From: Flavobacteriales bacterium 34_180_T64
GTDB taxonomy: Bacteria; Bacteroidota; Bacteroidia; Flavobacteriales; Flavobacteriaceae
NCBI GenBank assembly: GCA_002162765.1
Contig: MAAR01000012.1
Coordinates: 62,001 to 126,000, forward strand
DNA length: 64,000 nt
Direction of reading: 5' to 3'
Shown here: positions 18,302 to 28,101 of the stretch, piece after piece
Layout: each line of letters opens with the position of its first letter
Position numbering within the stretch: the stretch's first letter is position 1
The notes under the pieces: model-generated
Database searches by the model: none
Seen by the model: the letters and a program-made list of their open reading frames with translations, nothing else
Told to the model about the DNA's origin: nothing
Made by a program: the position numbers and the translations under genes

Positions 18302-21166
18302 ATGTCAGATCAAAAACGTCTTTTTTTAGTAGATGCATACGCCCTAATTTTTAGAGGCTATTACGCATTTATTAAAAACCCGAGAATTAATTCAAAAGGT
18401 ACCGATACTTCCGCTATTCTAGGGTTTATGAATTCGCTTTTAGACGTAATTAAGCGTGAACGACCAGATCATTTAGCAGTATGTTTTGATAAAGGAGGTA
18501 GTGCAGACAGAGTAGAAATGTACGACGCTTACAAAGCCAATAGAGATGCAACACCTGAAGCTATAAAAATTGCTGTGCCTTACATTTATGAAATTTTAAA
18601 GGCCATGCATATTCCTATTATGGTGAAAGAAGGGTATGAAGCCGATGATGTGATTGGCACACTTGCCAAAAAAGCCGAAAAAGAAGGCTATCAAACATTT
18701 ATGGTAACGCCTGACAAAGATTTTGCGCAGCTAGTTTCTAATAATATATTTATGTACAGACCAATGTTTGGAGGCGGTTACGAGACTTGGGGTATTCCGG
18801 AAGTTCAGAAAAAATTTGAGGTTGTAGATCCACTACAAGTCATTGATTTTTTAGGTATGATGGGTGATTCTAGTGATAATATTCCTGGACTACCAGGTGT
18901 AGGCGAAAAAACTGCAAAAAAGTTTTTGGCGGCTTATGGCAGTATGGAAAATTTACTTGCTAACACACATGAGCTAAAAGGCAAAATGAAAGAAAAGATT
19001 GAGGCCAATGGCGAATTAGGTATCCTTTCTAAAAAGTTAGCAACCATAATGCTCGATGTTCCAGTTGCATTTAATTTTGATGATTTTGAACTCGAACAAC
19101 CTGATATTTCAAAGGTCATGGACATTTTTCAGGAATTAGAATTTAGACGTCTAATAGATAATTTTACAAAAACTTTTGCTGTTGAAGCTTCTAATAATTC
19201 TTCGAAAGAAACGACCGCTTCAGTTGAAACTAAAACAGAAAAAAAGTCGTTTCCTGAAAAAGAAGTATCCGCAGGATCTGGTCAATTTTCACTATTTGGT
19301 GGTGGAGACGATACTCCAACAAATGGCAGTGAAACCATTTTAGAATACAGTAGAAAAACATCTGAGACTACATCTCATTTTTATCAAAGTGTGGCTCCTG
19401 GAATGGCAACGAAATTATTTATTAAAAATCTGATGCAACAACCGTCTGTTTGTTTTGATACTGAAACGACTGGATTAAATCCAATAACAGCAGAATTGGT
19501 TGGGATTGCATTTTCTTGGGAAGTTGGAAAAGGATTCTATATGCCTTTCCCTGAAGATAAAAACGAAGCCCAAGAGTTAATAGAACAACTGCGTCCATTT
19601 TTTGAAAGTGATTCCATTGAAAAAATCGGACAAAATCTTAAATACGATATTAAAGTTTTAGCCAAATACGACATTAGTGTTCAAGGGAAACTTTTTGACA
19701 CCATGTTAGCACATTATTTAATCAATCCTGATATGCGACACAACATGGATGTGTTGGCTGAGACCTATTTAAACTACACACCAATTTCTATTACAGAATT
19801 GATTGGTAAAAAAGGAAAAAACCAACTTTCTATGCGAGAGATTCCTTTAGAAAAACAAACGGAATATGCTGTTGAGGATGCCGACATTACACTCCAATTG
19901 AAAGAACATTTTCAAAATGAATTAGGCGAGGCCAATACTCAAAAATTATTTGATGATATTGAAGTGCCTTTACTTCGTGTTCTATCTGATATGGAATTAG
20001 AAGGCATCAATTTAGATCAACCCTTTTTAAATTCATTATCAGAAGAATTAGATACCGACATAAAATCTTTAGAAGCGAAAATATATGCTGCTGCTGGTGA
20101 AGAATTTAATATAGCGTCTCCGAAGCAACTCGGTATTATTTTATTTGAAAAATTGAAGCTTGTTGATAAACCTAAAAAAACCAAAACAGGTCAGTATGCT
20201 ACTTCAGAAGACATACTCTCCTATTTGGCTAAAGACCATGAGATTATTCAACATATTTTAGAATATCGTGGCTTGGCAAAATTGAAGAGTACCTATGTAG
20301 ATGCTTTACCAAATCAAGTGGAAGATAGCACAGGACGTGTGCATACTGATTATATGCAGGCCGTTGCAGCTACTGGACGCTTATCGAGCAATAACCCTAA
20401 TCTTCAAAACATTCCAATTAGAACGGAACGCGGGCGTCAGGTTCGTAAGGCATTTATTCCAAGAAATTCCGATTACACCTTATTAGCTGCAGATTACTCG
20501 CAAATAGAACTACGAATCATTGCTGCATTAAGCAAAGAAGAAACCATGATTACTGCCTTTAAAAATGGTGAAGACATTCACGCATCAACAGCATCAAAGG
20601 TATTTAATGTGCCATTGTCTGAAGTTACGCGAGAACAACGTAGTAATGCAAAAACTGTTAATTTCGGAATCATATATGGTGTGTCTGCCTTTGGATTAAG
20701 TAATCAAACTGACTTATCTAGAACTGAGGCCAAAGATTTGATCGACACCTATTATGCCACGTATCCTAAGCTCAGAAGCTATATGAGTGCCCAAGTAGAT
20801 TTTGCTCGTGATAATGACTATGTACAAACTGTTTTAGGTCGTCGTAGATATTTAAAAGATATCAATTCTAGAAACGCTGTGGTTAGAGGCGCCGCCGAGC
20901 GTAATGCCGTAAATGCCCCTATACAAGGAAGTGCGGCTGACATTATTAAAATTGCCATGATTAATATTCATAAGAAGCTTAACTCAGAAGACTTTAAAAC
21001 CAAAATGCTATTGCAAGTCCATGATGAACTCGTATTTGATGTTTACAAACCAGAATTGGAAATCATTAAACAATTGGTAAAAACAGAAATGGAAGCTGCT
21101 TATAAACTAGACGTGCCTTTAGATGTCGATTTAGATACTGGTGATAATTGGTTGGAGGCGCATTAA
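18302..21166 (+). CDS. polA: DNA polymerase I
   Basis: A 954-residue polymerase for Okazaki-fragment processing and repair. All three activities look intact. The 5'-3' exonuclease (FEN-like) is at about 1-290, with the helix-hairpin-helix loop GLPGVGEKTAKKF. The 3'-5' exonuclease starts near 380 with D386-T-E388. The polymerase has motif A with D731 in AADYSQIELR, motif B RSNAKTVNFGIIYG and motif C with H907-D908-E909. A low-complexity linker of about 100 residues (290-375) joins the first two domains. It is monocistronic and convergent with the ABC-F gene. Confidence 0.97.
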   Translation: MSDQKRLFLVDAYALIFRGYYAFIKNPRINSKGTDTSAILGFMNSLLDVIKRERPDHLAVCFDKGGSADRVEMYDAYKANRDATPEAIKIAVPYIYEILKAMHIPIMVKEGYEADDVIGTLAKKAEKEGYQTFMVTPDKDFAQLVSNNIFMYRPMFGGGYETWGIPEVQKKFEVVDPLQVIDFLGMMGDSSDNIPGLPGVGEKTAKKFLAAYGSMENLLANTHELKGKMKEKIEANGELGILSKKLATIMLDVPVAFNFDDFELEQPDISKVMDIFQELEFRRLIDNFTKTFAVEASNNSSKETTASVETKTEKKSFPEKEVSAGSGQFSLFGGGDDTPTNGSETILEYSRKTSETTSHFYQSVAPGMATKLFIKNLMQQPSVCFDTETTGLNPITAELVGIAFSWEVGKGFYMPFPEDKNEAQELIEQLRPFFESDSIEKIGQNLKYDIKVLAKYDISVQGKLFDTMLAHYLINPDMRHNMDVLAETYLNYTPISITELIGKKGKNQLSMREIPLEKQTEYAVEDADITLQLKEHFQNELGEANTQKLFDDIEVPLLRVLSDMELEGINLDQPFLNSLSEELDTDIKSLEAKIYAAAGEEFNIASPKQLGIILFEKLKLVDKPKKTKTGQYATSEDILSYLAKDHEIIQHILEYRGLAKLKSTYVDALPNQVEDSTGRVHTDYMQAVAATGRLSSNNPNLQNIPIRTERGRQVRKAFIPRNSDYTLLAADYSQIELRIIAALSKEETMITAFKNGEDIHASTASKVFNVPLSEVTREQRSNAKTVNFGIIYGVSAFGLSNQTDLSRTEAKDLIDTYYATYPKLRSYMSAQVDFARDNDYVQTVLGRRRYLKDINSRNAVVRGAAERNAVNAPIQGSAADIIKIAMINIHKKLNSEDFKTKMLLQVHDELVFDVYKPELEIIKQLVKTEMEAAYKLDVPLDVDLDTGDNWLEAH

Positions 21167-21308
21167 ATTAAAAATAGCTGCGTTTTTTTAAAATAGAATA
21201 AATGAAAGACCCGTTTTGAATGTCATTATTTGTTCCATTTCTCTGTTTTAATGCTGATTAACTTTAAGAACAACATTGATTTTCTTCAGATTTTCATTTT
21301 CTGAAAAT

Positions 21309-21339
21309 ATGTGAAATATCACAATTTGACCTTTCACAT
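21309..21339. repeat. inverted repeat between polA and the ABC-F gene
   Basis: ATGTGAAA (21309-21316) and TTTCACAT (21332-21339) form an 8-bp dyad with a 15-base spacer in the 194-base gap where two genes converge. It has no T-tract, so it is at best a weak terminator or a binding site. The rest of the gap shows nothing recognisable. Confidence 0.4.
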
Positions 21340-21360
21340 TTAATCCTAACTTGTCTTAAT

Positions 21361-22992
21361 TTACAAATCAATAGCCTTCAAACTCTCAATTCTGTTTCTC
21401 ACTAAGAAATCATCAATAGTTTCAAAGTGCTCAATCACGCGTTGATCTTTAAATTCAAATACTTTTTTAGACAAGCCTTGTAAAAAATCACGATCGTGAG
21501 AGACCAGAATTAAGGTGCCATCAAAACTAGCCAAGGCTTCTTTCAACACATCTTTAGATTTTAAATCTAAATGGTTAGTGGGCTCATCAAGGATTAGTAA
21601 GTTCACAGGTTCTAACAAGAGTTTCACCATGGCCAATCTGGTTTTTTCACCACCAGAAAGCACACTTACTTTTTTATCGATATCGTCACCTTTAAACATA
21701 AAACGACCCAAGATATTTTTAATTTGTGTTCTTACATCACCTTTTGCTACCTCATCTACAGTTTGAAAAACGGTTAAGCTTTCATCTAATAAAGCTGCTT
21801 GGTTTTGTGCAAAATATCCAACCTTTACATTGTGCCCTAAACTGCAAGAGCCATCGACCTCTATTTCACCTAAAATGGCTTTAATCATGGTGGACTTTCC
21901 TTCACCATTACGCCCTACAAAACAGACTTTCTCACCTCTAGCAATCGACATATTTGCATTTTGAAAAACCGTATGTTCGCCATAGGATTTAGAAACGTCT
22001 TTAACCGTTACTGGATAATCACCAGAACGATTGGTTGGTGGAAAACGGAGTTTCAAGGCAGAAGTATCTACATCATCAATTTCTATAATTTCCAATTTTT
22101 CTAACATGCGAACACGAGACGACACTTGATTGGTTTTTGAATAGGTCCCTTTAAACCGTTCAATAAAAGCCATATTATCAGCAATTATTTTTTGCTGTTC
22201 TTGGTACGCTTTTAATTGATGAGCGCGTCGCTCTTCACGCAATTGCAAGTAATGCGAATAATTGGCTTTGTAATCGTAAATACGTCCCATGGCAACTTCA
22301 ATAGTACGATTGGTAATATTATCGATAAACGCTTTGTCGTGAGAAATTACAACCACTGCATTGGCTTTATTGACCAAAAAATCTTCTAACCAAATCACGG
22401 ATTCAATATCAATATGATTGGTAGGCTCATCCAATAAAATCAAGTCTGGTTTCTGAAGTAGTATTTTAGCGAGTTCGATTCGCATACGCCATCCACCAGA
22501 AAACTCATTGGTTTGTCTCATAAAATCAGATTGCTTAAATCCTAAGCCTTTGAGTGCTTTTTCAACTTCGGCATCATAATTTACATCTTCTAAAGCGTAA
22601 AAGGTCTCACCCAAGTCTGCTACACGCTCAATAAGTTTCATATAGGCATCAGACTCATAATCAGCTCGTGTTTCGAGCTGTTTATTTAATCCTTCCATCT
22701 CATCACGCATTGCAAACACATGACTAAAGGCTTTGGAGGCTTCTTCGAAAACAGTGGTGTTATCTTCAGTTAATAACTGCTGAGGCAAATAGGCAATAAT
22801 AGCGTCTTTAGGTGTTCTCACATTTCCACCTGTGGCTTTTTGAACACCTGCTATGATTTTCATCATCGTAGATTTTCCTGCGCCATTTTTTCCCATTAAA
22901 GCGATTTTATCATTCTCATTTATGGTAAATGAGACCTCACTAAAAAGGGTGTGACCACTAAATTCTACTGCTAAATTATCTACTGAAATCAT
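21361..22992 (-). CDS. ABC-F family ATPase (ribosome-associated)
   Basis: A 543-residue protein with two ABC cassettes and no membrane domain. Walker A motifs are GKNGAGKST at 34-42 and GRNGEGKST in the second half; signature sequences are FSGGWRMR and LSGGEKTR; both Walker B motifs read LILLDEPTNH or LLILDEPTNH. A charged linker of about 80 residues with YLQLREERRAHQ separates the cassettes, as in ABC-F proteins that enter the ribosomal E site (EttA, YbiT, Uup). It resembles YbiT/YkpA more than drug-resistance types, since the linker is short. It is monocistronic. Confidence 0.92.
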   Translation of the reverse strand: MISVDNLAVEFSGHTLFSEVSFTINENDKIALMGKNGAGKSTMMKIIAGVQKATGGNVRTPKDAIIAYLPQQLLTEDNTTVFEEASKAFSHVFAMRDEMEGLNKQLETRADYESDAYMKLIERVADLGETFYALEDVNYDAEVEKALKGLGFKQSDFMRQTNEFSGGWRMRIELAKILLQKPDLILLDEPTNHIDIESVIWLEDFLVNKANAVVVISHDKAFIDNITNRTIEVAMGRIYDYKANYSHYLQLREERRAHQLKAYQEQQKIIADNMAFIERFKGTYSKTNQVSSRVRMLEKLEIIEIDDVDTSALKLRFPPTNRSGDYPVTVKDVSKSYGEHTVFQNANMSIARGEKVCFVGRNGEGKSTMIKAILGEIEVDGSCSLGHNVKVGYFAQNQAALLDESLTVFQTVDEVAKGDVRTQIKNILGRFMFKGDDIDKKVSVLSGGEKTRLAMVKLLLEPVNLLILDEPTNHLDLKSKDVLKEALASFDGTLILVSHDRDFLQGLSKKVFEFKDQRVIEHFETIDDFLVRNRIESLKAIDL

Positions 22993-23086
22993 ACCTGTAA
23001 TTTTAAAGCTGCAAAATTACTAAAAGCGATTCCTAAAAAAGCAATTTGTCATGAACATTTCCATAAACACGTTAAAAACGGCTCAT

Positions 23087-25270
23087 CTAAAACTTTAAGG
23101 TTGCCCCAATTAAAAAATTTGTAGTGGCCTGCGGATAATAACCTGCGCCTTCAATGGTTGTCACGTCTACCGGGTCAGACCAGTCATCATCATAGGTGTA
23201 ATAATATCCATTGGATACATATTTTTTTCCGAAGACATTATTTACCAATCCAGATATGACTATTGATTTAAATATAGATTGGGTCTCAATCTCATAATTC
23301 ATGCTCAGATCATTCACAAAATAACTGTCTAATTTAGAAAATTCAGCGTCCGTATTCCCCATGAATTGTTCACCTACATATTTGCTTAAAAAAGAAAATT
23401 GAAGATTTTGTGTGGCTTGAAAAACTAAAATATTAGCCGCAATCAATTCTGGTGAAAAAGAAATATTTGTTTTACCTAAATTCTGAAGTTCTCCATCAAT
23501 TGAAGCTATAGTTTCCTTGTTTTTATTTGAACTCAACGTCAAATTTTGTTGAATTGAAAATTTATCATTTACTTTTACAATTCCATCTAATTCTAATCCA
23601 AGTCTGTAACTTTTACCACTATTATCTCTTAGCGGGCTTCCAACGTCATCTAATTGTCCAGTTAAAATAAGCTGTTCATTATAGAGCATATAATAAGCGT
23701 TAGCATTTAAACTAAACGTATTTGATCTATATCTCCAACCCAATTCAAAATCGTTAAGTTGCTCTGGTTTGACATTTGCATTATTCTCAAAATCATCACG
23801 ATTTGGCTCTCTATTTGCTCTAGCATATGAAAAATACAAGTTGTTTTTTGCATTAAATTGGTACGTGATTCCGGCTTTAGGATTAAAAAAGTTAAACTGT
23901 TTATCTACTTTAAAATTCAATCGATCTGAATTCGTCCCCGTGGTTTTATAGGTTACTTTTCGTGATTGAAGATCGGCATATAAACTTATATTGTCGTTTA
24001 ATCTGTAGGTAGCCTTAGCAAAAGAACTAAAATCATTTTTTGTACCATTGCCATCATAATAGCGATCTCTTATATCACTATTACTTGCATACTGCGCCCA
24101 AATCACTTCTCCAAAATGATCTCCTGAATAGTGACTGTAAGACATTCCAAAAATTGTATTTAATTTATTCTTCTTATAGTTCACACTTGCATTGACAACA
24201 TAATAATCATTGTCTAACCAACGTCTTCGAATTAAATCAGTTTCAGAAATAGTTTCATTACCAATTTCAACTGCATCAAACCCATAATCTACTAAATCTT
24301 GGTCTTCTTTATATTGTTCAAAATAACCTCTCCCATAGGTATAATTCAACCCTAAATTAGTTGACCAATTCGAATTATAACGCTGGTTCCAATGTAACTG
24401 ATAATGATCTTGTTGGTAATTATCTACTTCATTATCATAAAATCTTGTCACGCCATTTTCATCTGTATATTCTCCAGCTGTGTTATAAGTTCTATCGTTT
24501 TCTAATTTATCTAAATCTTCTAAGCCATTCCAAGATTGATAAGTCACCTCTTTTCCGCTGAATGTGATTGCTTTTACTAAGGTATTTTCATCAACATATG
24601 ACGCTTGCAAAAAATAGGATTTTAAATTCGATTCGGCTCTGTCAATATATCCATCGGAATGTATCTGCGATAATCTCCCAGCAAATTCAAAATGATTATT
24701 TAAAACCCCGGTACTGAATTTTAGCGTATGTTTTCTTGTATTATAACTACCAAAACTATTTGAAATTTCGCCGTTTGCATTTTGAGAAACAGCATCTGTA
24801 AGCACATTAATACTTGCGCCAAAAGCACCTGATCCATTTGTAGAAGTCCCAACACCACGTTGCAATTGTAAACTTTCTACCGATGAAGCCATATCTCCTA
24901 AATTCACCCAAAATGTACCTAAAGATTCCGCATCATTATAAGGAATTCCGTTAAGCGTAATATTAGTAGATTGGGCACTTACGCCTCGTACTCTAATGCT
25001 TGTATAACCAATTCCGGCACCAGCATCTGAACTCGAAACAACAGAAGGCAAAAAGTTAAGAAGCATTGGAATATCTTGCCCCAAATTACGTTTTGAAAGT
25101 TCTTTCTTTGTCACATTTGAATGTGTAATTGGTGAAGTTGCGCTTACCCGAACGGCCTTAACAAGAACCTCATCTAGAGTTTCAACTTTTGTTGAATCTT
25201 GTTGTTTTTCTTGAGCAACAACGCTTACAGAAAGCGTAAAAAACAGTAATAATTTAAATACATTTTTCAT
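23087..25270 (-). CDS. TonB-dependent receptor, TPP-riboswitch controlled
   Basis: A 727-residue outer-membrane receptor. A signal peptide (1-20, ending VVAQ) is followed by a TonB-box-like stretch TLDEVLVKAV (31-40), a plug domain (about 47-155, with RVRGVSAQSTNITLNGIPY) and a 22-strand-type barrel ending in NFLIGATLKF with the terminal aromatic. It lacks the N-terminal carboxypeptidase-regulatory domain found in many flavobacterial receptors. A TPP riboswitch lies in its 5' leader, so its cargo is very probably thiamine or a thiamine precursor; receptors under THI elements are known in Bacteroidota. No partner lipoprotein is adjacent. Confidence 0.93.
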   Translation of the reverse strand: MKNVFKLLLFFTLSVSVVAQEKQQDSTKVETLDEVLVKAVRVSATSPITHSNVTKKELSKRNLGQDIPMLLNFLPSVVSSSDAGAGIGYTSIRVRGVSAQSTNITLNGIPYNDAESLGTFWVNLGDMASSVESLQLQRGVGTSTNGSGAFGASINVLTDAVSQNANGEISNSFGSYNTRKHTLKFSTGVLNNHFEFAGRLSQIHSDGYIDRAESNLKSYFLQASYVDENTLVKAITFSGKEVTYQSWNGLEDLDKLENDRTYNTAGEYTDENGVTRFYDNEVDNYQQDHYQLHWNQRYNSNWSTNLGLNYTYGRGYFEQYKEDQDLVDYGFDAVEIGNETISETDLIRRRWLDNDYYVVNASVNYKKNKLNTIFGMSYSHYSGDHFGEVIWAQYASNSDIRDRYYDGNGTKNDFSSFAKATYRLNDNISLYADLQSRKVTYKTTGTNSDRLNFKVDKQFNFFNPKAGITYQFNAKNNLYFSYARANREPNRDDFENNANVKPEQLNDFELGWRYRSNTFSLNANAYYMLYNEQLILTGQLDDVGSPLRDNSGKSYRLGLELDGIVKVNDKFSIQQNLTLSSNKNKETIASIDGELQNLGKTNISFSPELIAANILVFQATQNLQFSFLSKYVGEQFMGNTDAEFSKLDSYFVNDLSMNYEIETQSIFKSIVISGLVNNVFGKKYVSNGYYYTYDDDWSDPVDVTTIEGAGYYPQATTNFLIGATLKF

Positions 25271-25407
25271 TACGATATATATGACATATAATCGAATAAA
25301 AAGAGGTCATTATTCTTAATTAATAATTATTTGTTTAGAAACAAATTGTTTCTTTACCATGAGCTAAATTGCAAAAATTTCATAACTGATGAATTAATTG
25401 CACTCGC

Positions 25408-25430
25408 TAAAAATGTCCACTGGACATTTT
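25408..25430 (-). terminator. terminator hairpin downstream of the TPP aptamer
   Basis: On the minus strand, AAAATGTCCA-G-TGGACATTTT (25430-25410) is a perfect 10-bp dyad followed directly by a T-run. It lies about 12 bases after the aptamer and 140 bases before the receptor start, the place expected for an attenuator. TPP-dependent termination is inferred. Confidence 0.65.
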
Positions 25431-25439
25431 ATTTACGCT

Positions 25440-25512
25440 CGGTTCCTAAACAGCATTACCTGTTCTAGGTTCAATGGGTATGATCTCAGCCGATAATAGG
25501 CACCCCTTTATT
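25440..25512 (-). promoter_or_regulatory. TPP riboswitch (THI element)
   Basis: Read on the minus strand, the conserved THI-box pieces appear in order: GGGGTGCC (25506-25499), GGCTGAGATCATACCC with CTGAGA at 25489-25484, TTGAACCT (25474-25467) and AGGTAATGCTG (25461-25451). These are the invariant P2-J-P4/P5 segments of the thiamine pyrophosphate aptamer. The downstream hairpin with a T-run suggests that TPP binding switches off transcription of the TonB receptor 170 bases downstream. The 301-base gap 25271-25571 is explained by this leader, its promoter and the terminator. Confidence 0.93.
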
Positions 25513-25522
25513 GAGAACGTGG

Positions 25523-25530
25523 CAAAGGTA
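25523..25530 (-). promoter_or_regulatory. -7 box (TACCTTTG) for the riboswitch transcript
   Basis: TACCTTTG on the minus strand lies 17 bases before the first conserved aptamer bases, which places transcription start just ahead of the riboswitch P1 stem. No clear TTG -33 element is present. Confidence 0.5.
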
Positions 25531-25571
25531 GTACGCATTTATGAAACTGGAATGAATTAATTGGTTTTTTT

Positions 25572-25979
25572 TTAATCCAAGTCTGGAAGTTTTCTATTGG
25601 CTTTTTTTTGGGATTGCTTCTTCTTATTTGATAAGCGTTTTTTCACGACTGATTTTGGGACTTTGGTTGGTTTTCGCTCCTTAGGAACAATAAGGCCTTC
25701 CCTAATAATATCTAAAAATCTCTGAATAACCAAAGCCTTATTCTTATGCTGACTCCTACTTTCTCCACACTGTAATTGTAATACTTTGTTTTTAGTTAGT
25801 CTTGTGTCCAAATTAAAAATTAGCAATTCTTTTTGATCATCATTTAATACTAGTGACTCTTTTACTTGAAACGATAATTCAACTTTTGACGCTACTTTAT
25901 TAACATGTTGTCCTCCGGCGCCAGAGCTACGACTCGCTTTAAATATGAGTTCTGATATTAATAGAGCTTCATCAAACAT
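25572..25979 (-). CDS. arfB: ribosome-rescue peptidyl-tRNA hydrolase ArfB
   Basis: A 135-residue release-factor-like protein that frees stalled ribosomes without a stop codon. GGQ is at 22-24 in SSGAGGQHVNKVASKVEL, the domain 3 fold follows, and a lysine/arginine-rich tail of about 35 residues (from about 100) can enter the empty mRNA channel, as known for E. coli ArfB/YaeJ. It lacks the codon-recognition domain of RF1/RF2. It is the last gene of the six-gene operon that starts at 30036, two bases after DUF4301. Confidence 0.93.
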   Translation of the reverse strand: MFDEALLISELIFKASRSSGAGGQHVNKVASKVELSFQVKESLVLNDDQKELLIFNLDTRLTKNKVLQLQCGESRSQHKNKALVIQRFLDIIREGLIVPKERKPTKVPKSVVKKRLSNKKKQSQKKANRKLPDLD

Positions 25980-25981
25980 TC

Positions 25982-27535
25982 TTATTTTATTTGATGGGTA
26001 GGTTTGAGTAAATCAGTAACCGTTTTCACTGGATTAAAAGTAATTAGTGGTACTTCAACAAATATAGTGTTCCAAAACGCCATACTACCATTCCATAATC
26101 CAGGTAATTCCAAAGCTTTTAAATCTTTGCCAACTTTGGTTTTCATAGTTATAAATGCCGTTTTAGGGTCGATAAATTCATTAAGATCAAATTTCTCTCC
26201 TTTGAAATTTTTAATTCCACAAACCAAATCAACTGGATTAAAATGCGTTGCATTTTTTAAGATATCCTTTTGCTGTTTATCTTTTTTATTTATTTGAGCA
26301 GATTCGACAATTTGTAGTGAAATTTGACCATTTTCACCTTTAACCCAAAAAGGCCCACCACCAGGTTCTCCTTCGTTTTTTACCATGCCACAAACACGAA
26401 TCGGTCGGTTTAGTTTTTCTGTCAGATATTCAATTTGGTATTTTTTAGAATACTTTTCAAACTCTGAAGAAATTACTACGTTCAACTTATTTGATAAAAA
26501 CTCAGCAACTAGAATACATTCCTCTTCAGATACATTTTTGGTTTCTAATTGATGTAAATATTTAAATGCCACCTCTTGGGTTTCCAATAATATGCCTGCT
26601 AGCATTTTTTTATACTCAGCAACTTCTTGTTCAAACTTAAAGACAACAACATTATCTATGTTTTTTACAAAAATGATATCTGCATTAAAATCATTTAGGT
26701 TTTCCAACAATGCACCATGTCCTGAGGGTCTAAATAAAAGCTGTCCATGTTCATCTCTGAAGGGTTCATTTTTAGTATTAACGGCAATAGTATCTGTAGA
26801 TTCCTTTTGATATGAAAACGAAATATTAAATGACGTATTCGTTTTACGCTCTACAATTTCTTCTATTCTTTTAAATTCTTCATCAAACTTATGATTATGC
26901 TTTTCAGAAATTGTAAAATGCAGCTCAGCTTGGTTATTGGAGGACGCATAATGAGATGCTTCAAATAAATGTTCTTCAAATGCTGTAGCAACATGGTCTT
27001 TATATTCATGAAATGGCAATAACCCTTTAGGATAAAATCCATAATTTAATTTATCCTCATCCAACATTGCACTTACAAACAGGTGTTTTTGCTTATTATT
27101 TGAGAGGGTTTTGAAATCTGGATAAAAGGACTCCATTGCTTCTACTACGATTTCATAAAAAGGTAATTTTTCAATTCCTACCAAAAAAATTGATAGGTTA
27201 CTTTCCTTCTCTCTGTTGATAAATGAATTAATCGTTTCTTTATTAGGATCATATTTATCAAGAAACTTAAACAGCGTTTTAAACATACGTGTTGCGGCGC
27301 CAGAAGCTGGTACAAATTTTAAAATCGAAACTGAGTTTCGTTTTGAATCGTAAAAATTTATATAATGCGTTTTTTGCTCTGCGGAAACGGAATTAATTCC
27401 TTGATCTAAAACTGCAGTTGAACTAAGATTCACGTATGGAATTCCAGACTTAAAAAGTGTTATTTGATAATTAATTTTATCTAAAGTAAGTCCCTTTTTT
27501 TCTATTTGTTGTATCTCTCGATTTGTAAAACTCAC
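25982..27535 (-). CDS. DUF4301 family protein
   Basis: A 517-residue protein of the DUF4301 family of Bacteroidota, recognised by KFVPASGAATRMFKTLF near residue 75-90, FRPSGHGALLENLNDF and GEPGGGPFWV. The glycine-rich GxGAATRM and RPxGHGA loops recall the nucleotide-sugar pyrophosphorylase (nucleotidyltransferase) fold, so activation of a phospho-compound is a reasonable guess; no activity is known to me. No signal or membrane segment. Its ATG overlaps the kinase stop by four bases (ATGA). Confidence 0.85.
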   Translation of the reverse strand: MSFTNREIQQIEKKGLTLDKINYQITLFKSGIPYVNLSSTAVLDQGINSVSAEQKTHYINFYDSKRNSVSILKFVPASGAATRMFKTLFKFLDKYDPNKETINSFINREKESNLSIFLVGIEKLPFYEIVVEAMESFYPDFKTLSNNKQKHLFVSAMLDEDKLNYGFYPKGLLPFHEYKDHVATAFEEHLFEASHYASSNNQAELHFTISEKHNHKFDEEFKRIEEIVERKTNTSFNISFSYQKESTDTIAVNTKNEPFRDEHGQLLFRPSGHGALLENLNDFNADIIFVKNIDNVVVFKFEQEVAEYKKMLAGILLETQEVAFKYLHQLETKNVSEEECILVAEFLSNKLNVVISSEFEKYSKKYQIEYLTEKLNRPIRVCGMVKNEGEPGGGPFWVKGENGQISLQIVESAQINKKDKQQKDILKNATHFNPVDLVCGIKNFKGEKFDLNEFIDPKTAFITMKTKVGKDLKALELPGLWNGSMAFWNTIFVEVPLITFNPVKTVTDLLKPTHQIK

Positions 27536-28101
27536 TTGCTTTTATTTAATAATTGATCAATATGTTTTATTGCTTCTTCTAATCGATTACTTTTATCTCC
27601 TTTTAATAAAACATAGGGTCTTTTATATTTAATTAAAGCATCTTGAAACGCTCGAAACATACGCTTTCTTTCATTCGGTTTATCACGTAAATCGTCTGCT
27701 TCCCATGGCGTATCAATATAGGTTAAAAAATATATATCATAGGTGTTTTCGAGTGCATATTTTTCCAAAACAGGATCACAACTCCCCAAATAATAGGCTT
27801 CGGAATACACTTTAGTTTCTAACAAATCCGTATCGCAAATTAACACCGTATTGGTCTTTTGAGACAATTCATTTTCCAATTGCATTTGACCCTTTGCAAT
27901 TGGCAAAAGATCTTTAGGCTCGCATGTTTTTCGCTCATTATTCCATTTATCCTGAAGATAGACTCGCGCATACTCTCTAACCCATACTGAATTATAATGT
28001 CTTGCCAATTGTCTAGAAAGTGTTGTTTTTCCTGTTGATTCAGGTCCAAACAAAACAACTTTTATGCAATTTGCTGATTGTTGTTTAAGCTCTTTTTCCA
28101 T
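27532..28101 (-). CDS. NadR-like ATP-binding protein (ribosylnicotinamide kinase type)
   Basis: A 189-residue P-loop kinase. Walker A is GPESTGKTT at 19-27; VREYAR, DTDLLETKVYSEAYYG-like and DTPWEADDLRD motifs match the nicotinamide riboside kinase domain of NadR. It lacks the NMN adenylyltransferase and DNA-binding domains of E. coli NadR. It overlaps the end of pnuC by 40 bases, so the transporter and kinase should work together: import of nicotinamide riboside and trapping as NMN. Because a thiamine-regulated receptor lies close by, a thiamine or HMP kinase role cannot be excluded. ATGA overlap with DUF4301 downstream. Confidence 0.85.
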   Translation of the reverse strand: MEKELKQQSANCIKVVLFGPESTGKTTLSRQLARHYNSVWVREYARVYLQDKWNNERKTCEPKDLLPIAKGQMQLENELSQKTNTVLICDTDLLETKVYSEAYYLGSCDPVLEKYALENTYDIYFLTYIDTPWEADDLRDKPNERKRMFRAFQDALIKYKRPYVLLKGDKSNRLEEAIKHIDQLLNKSK

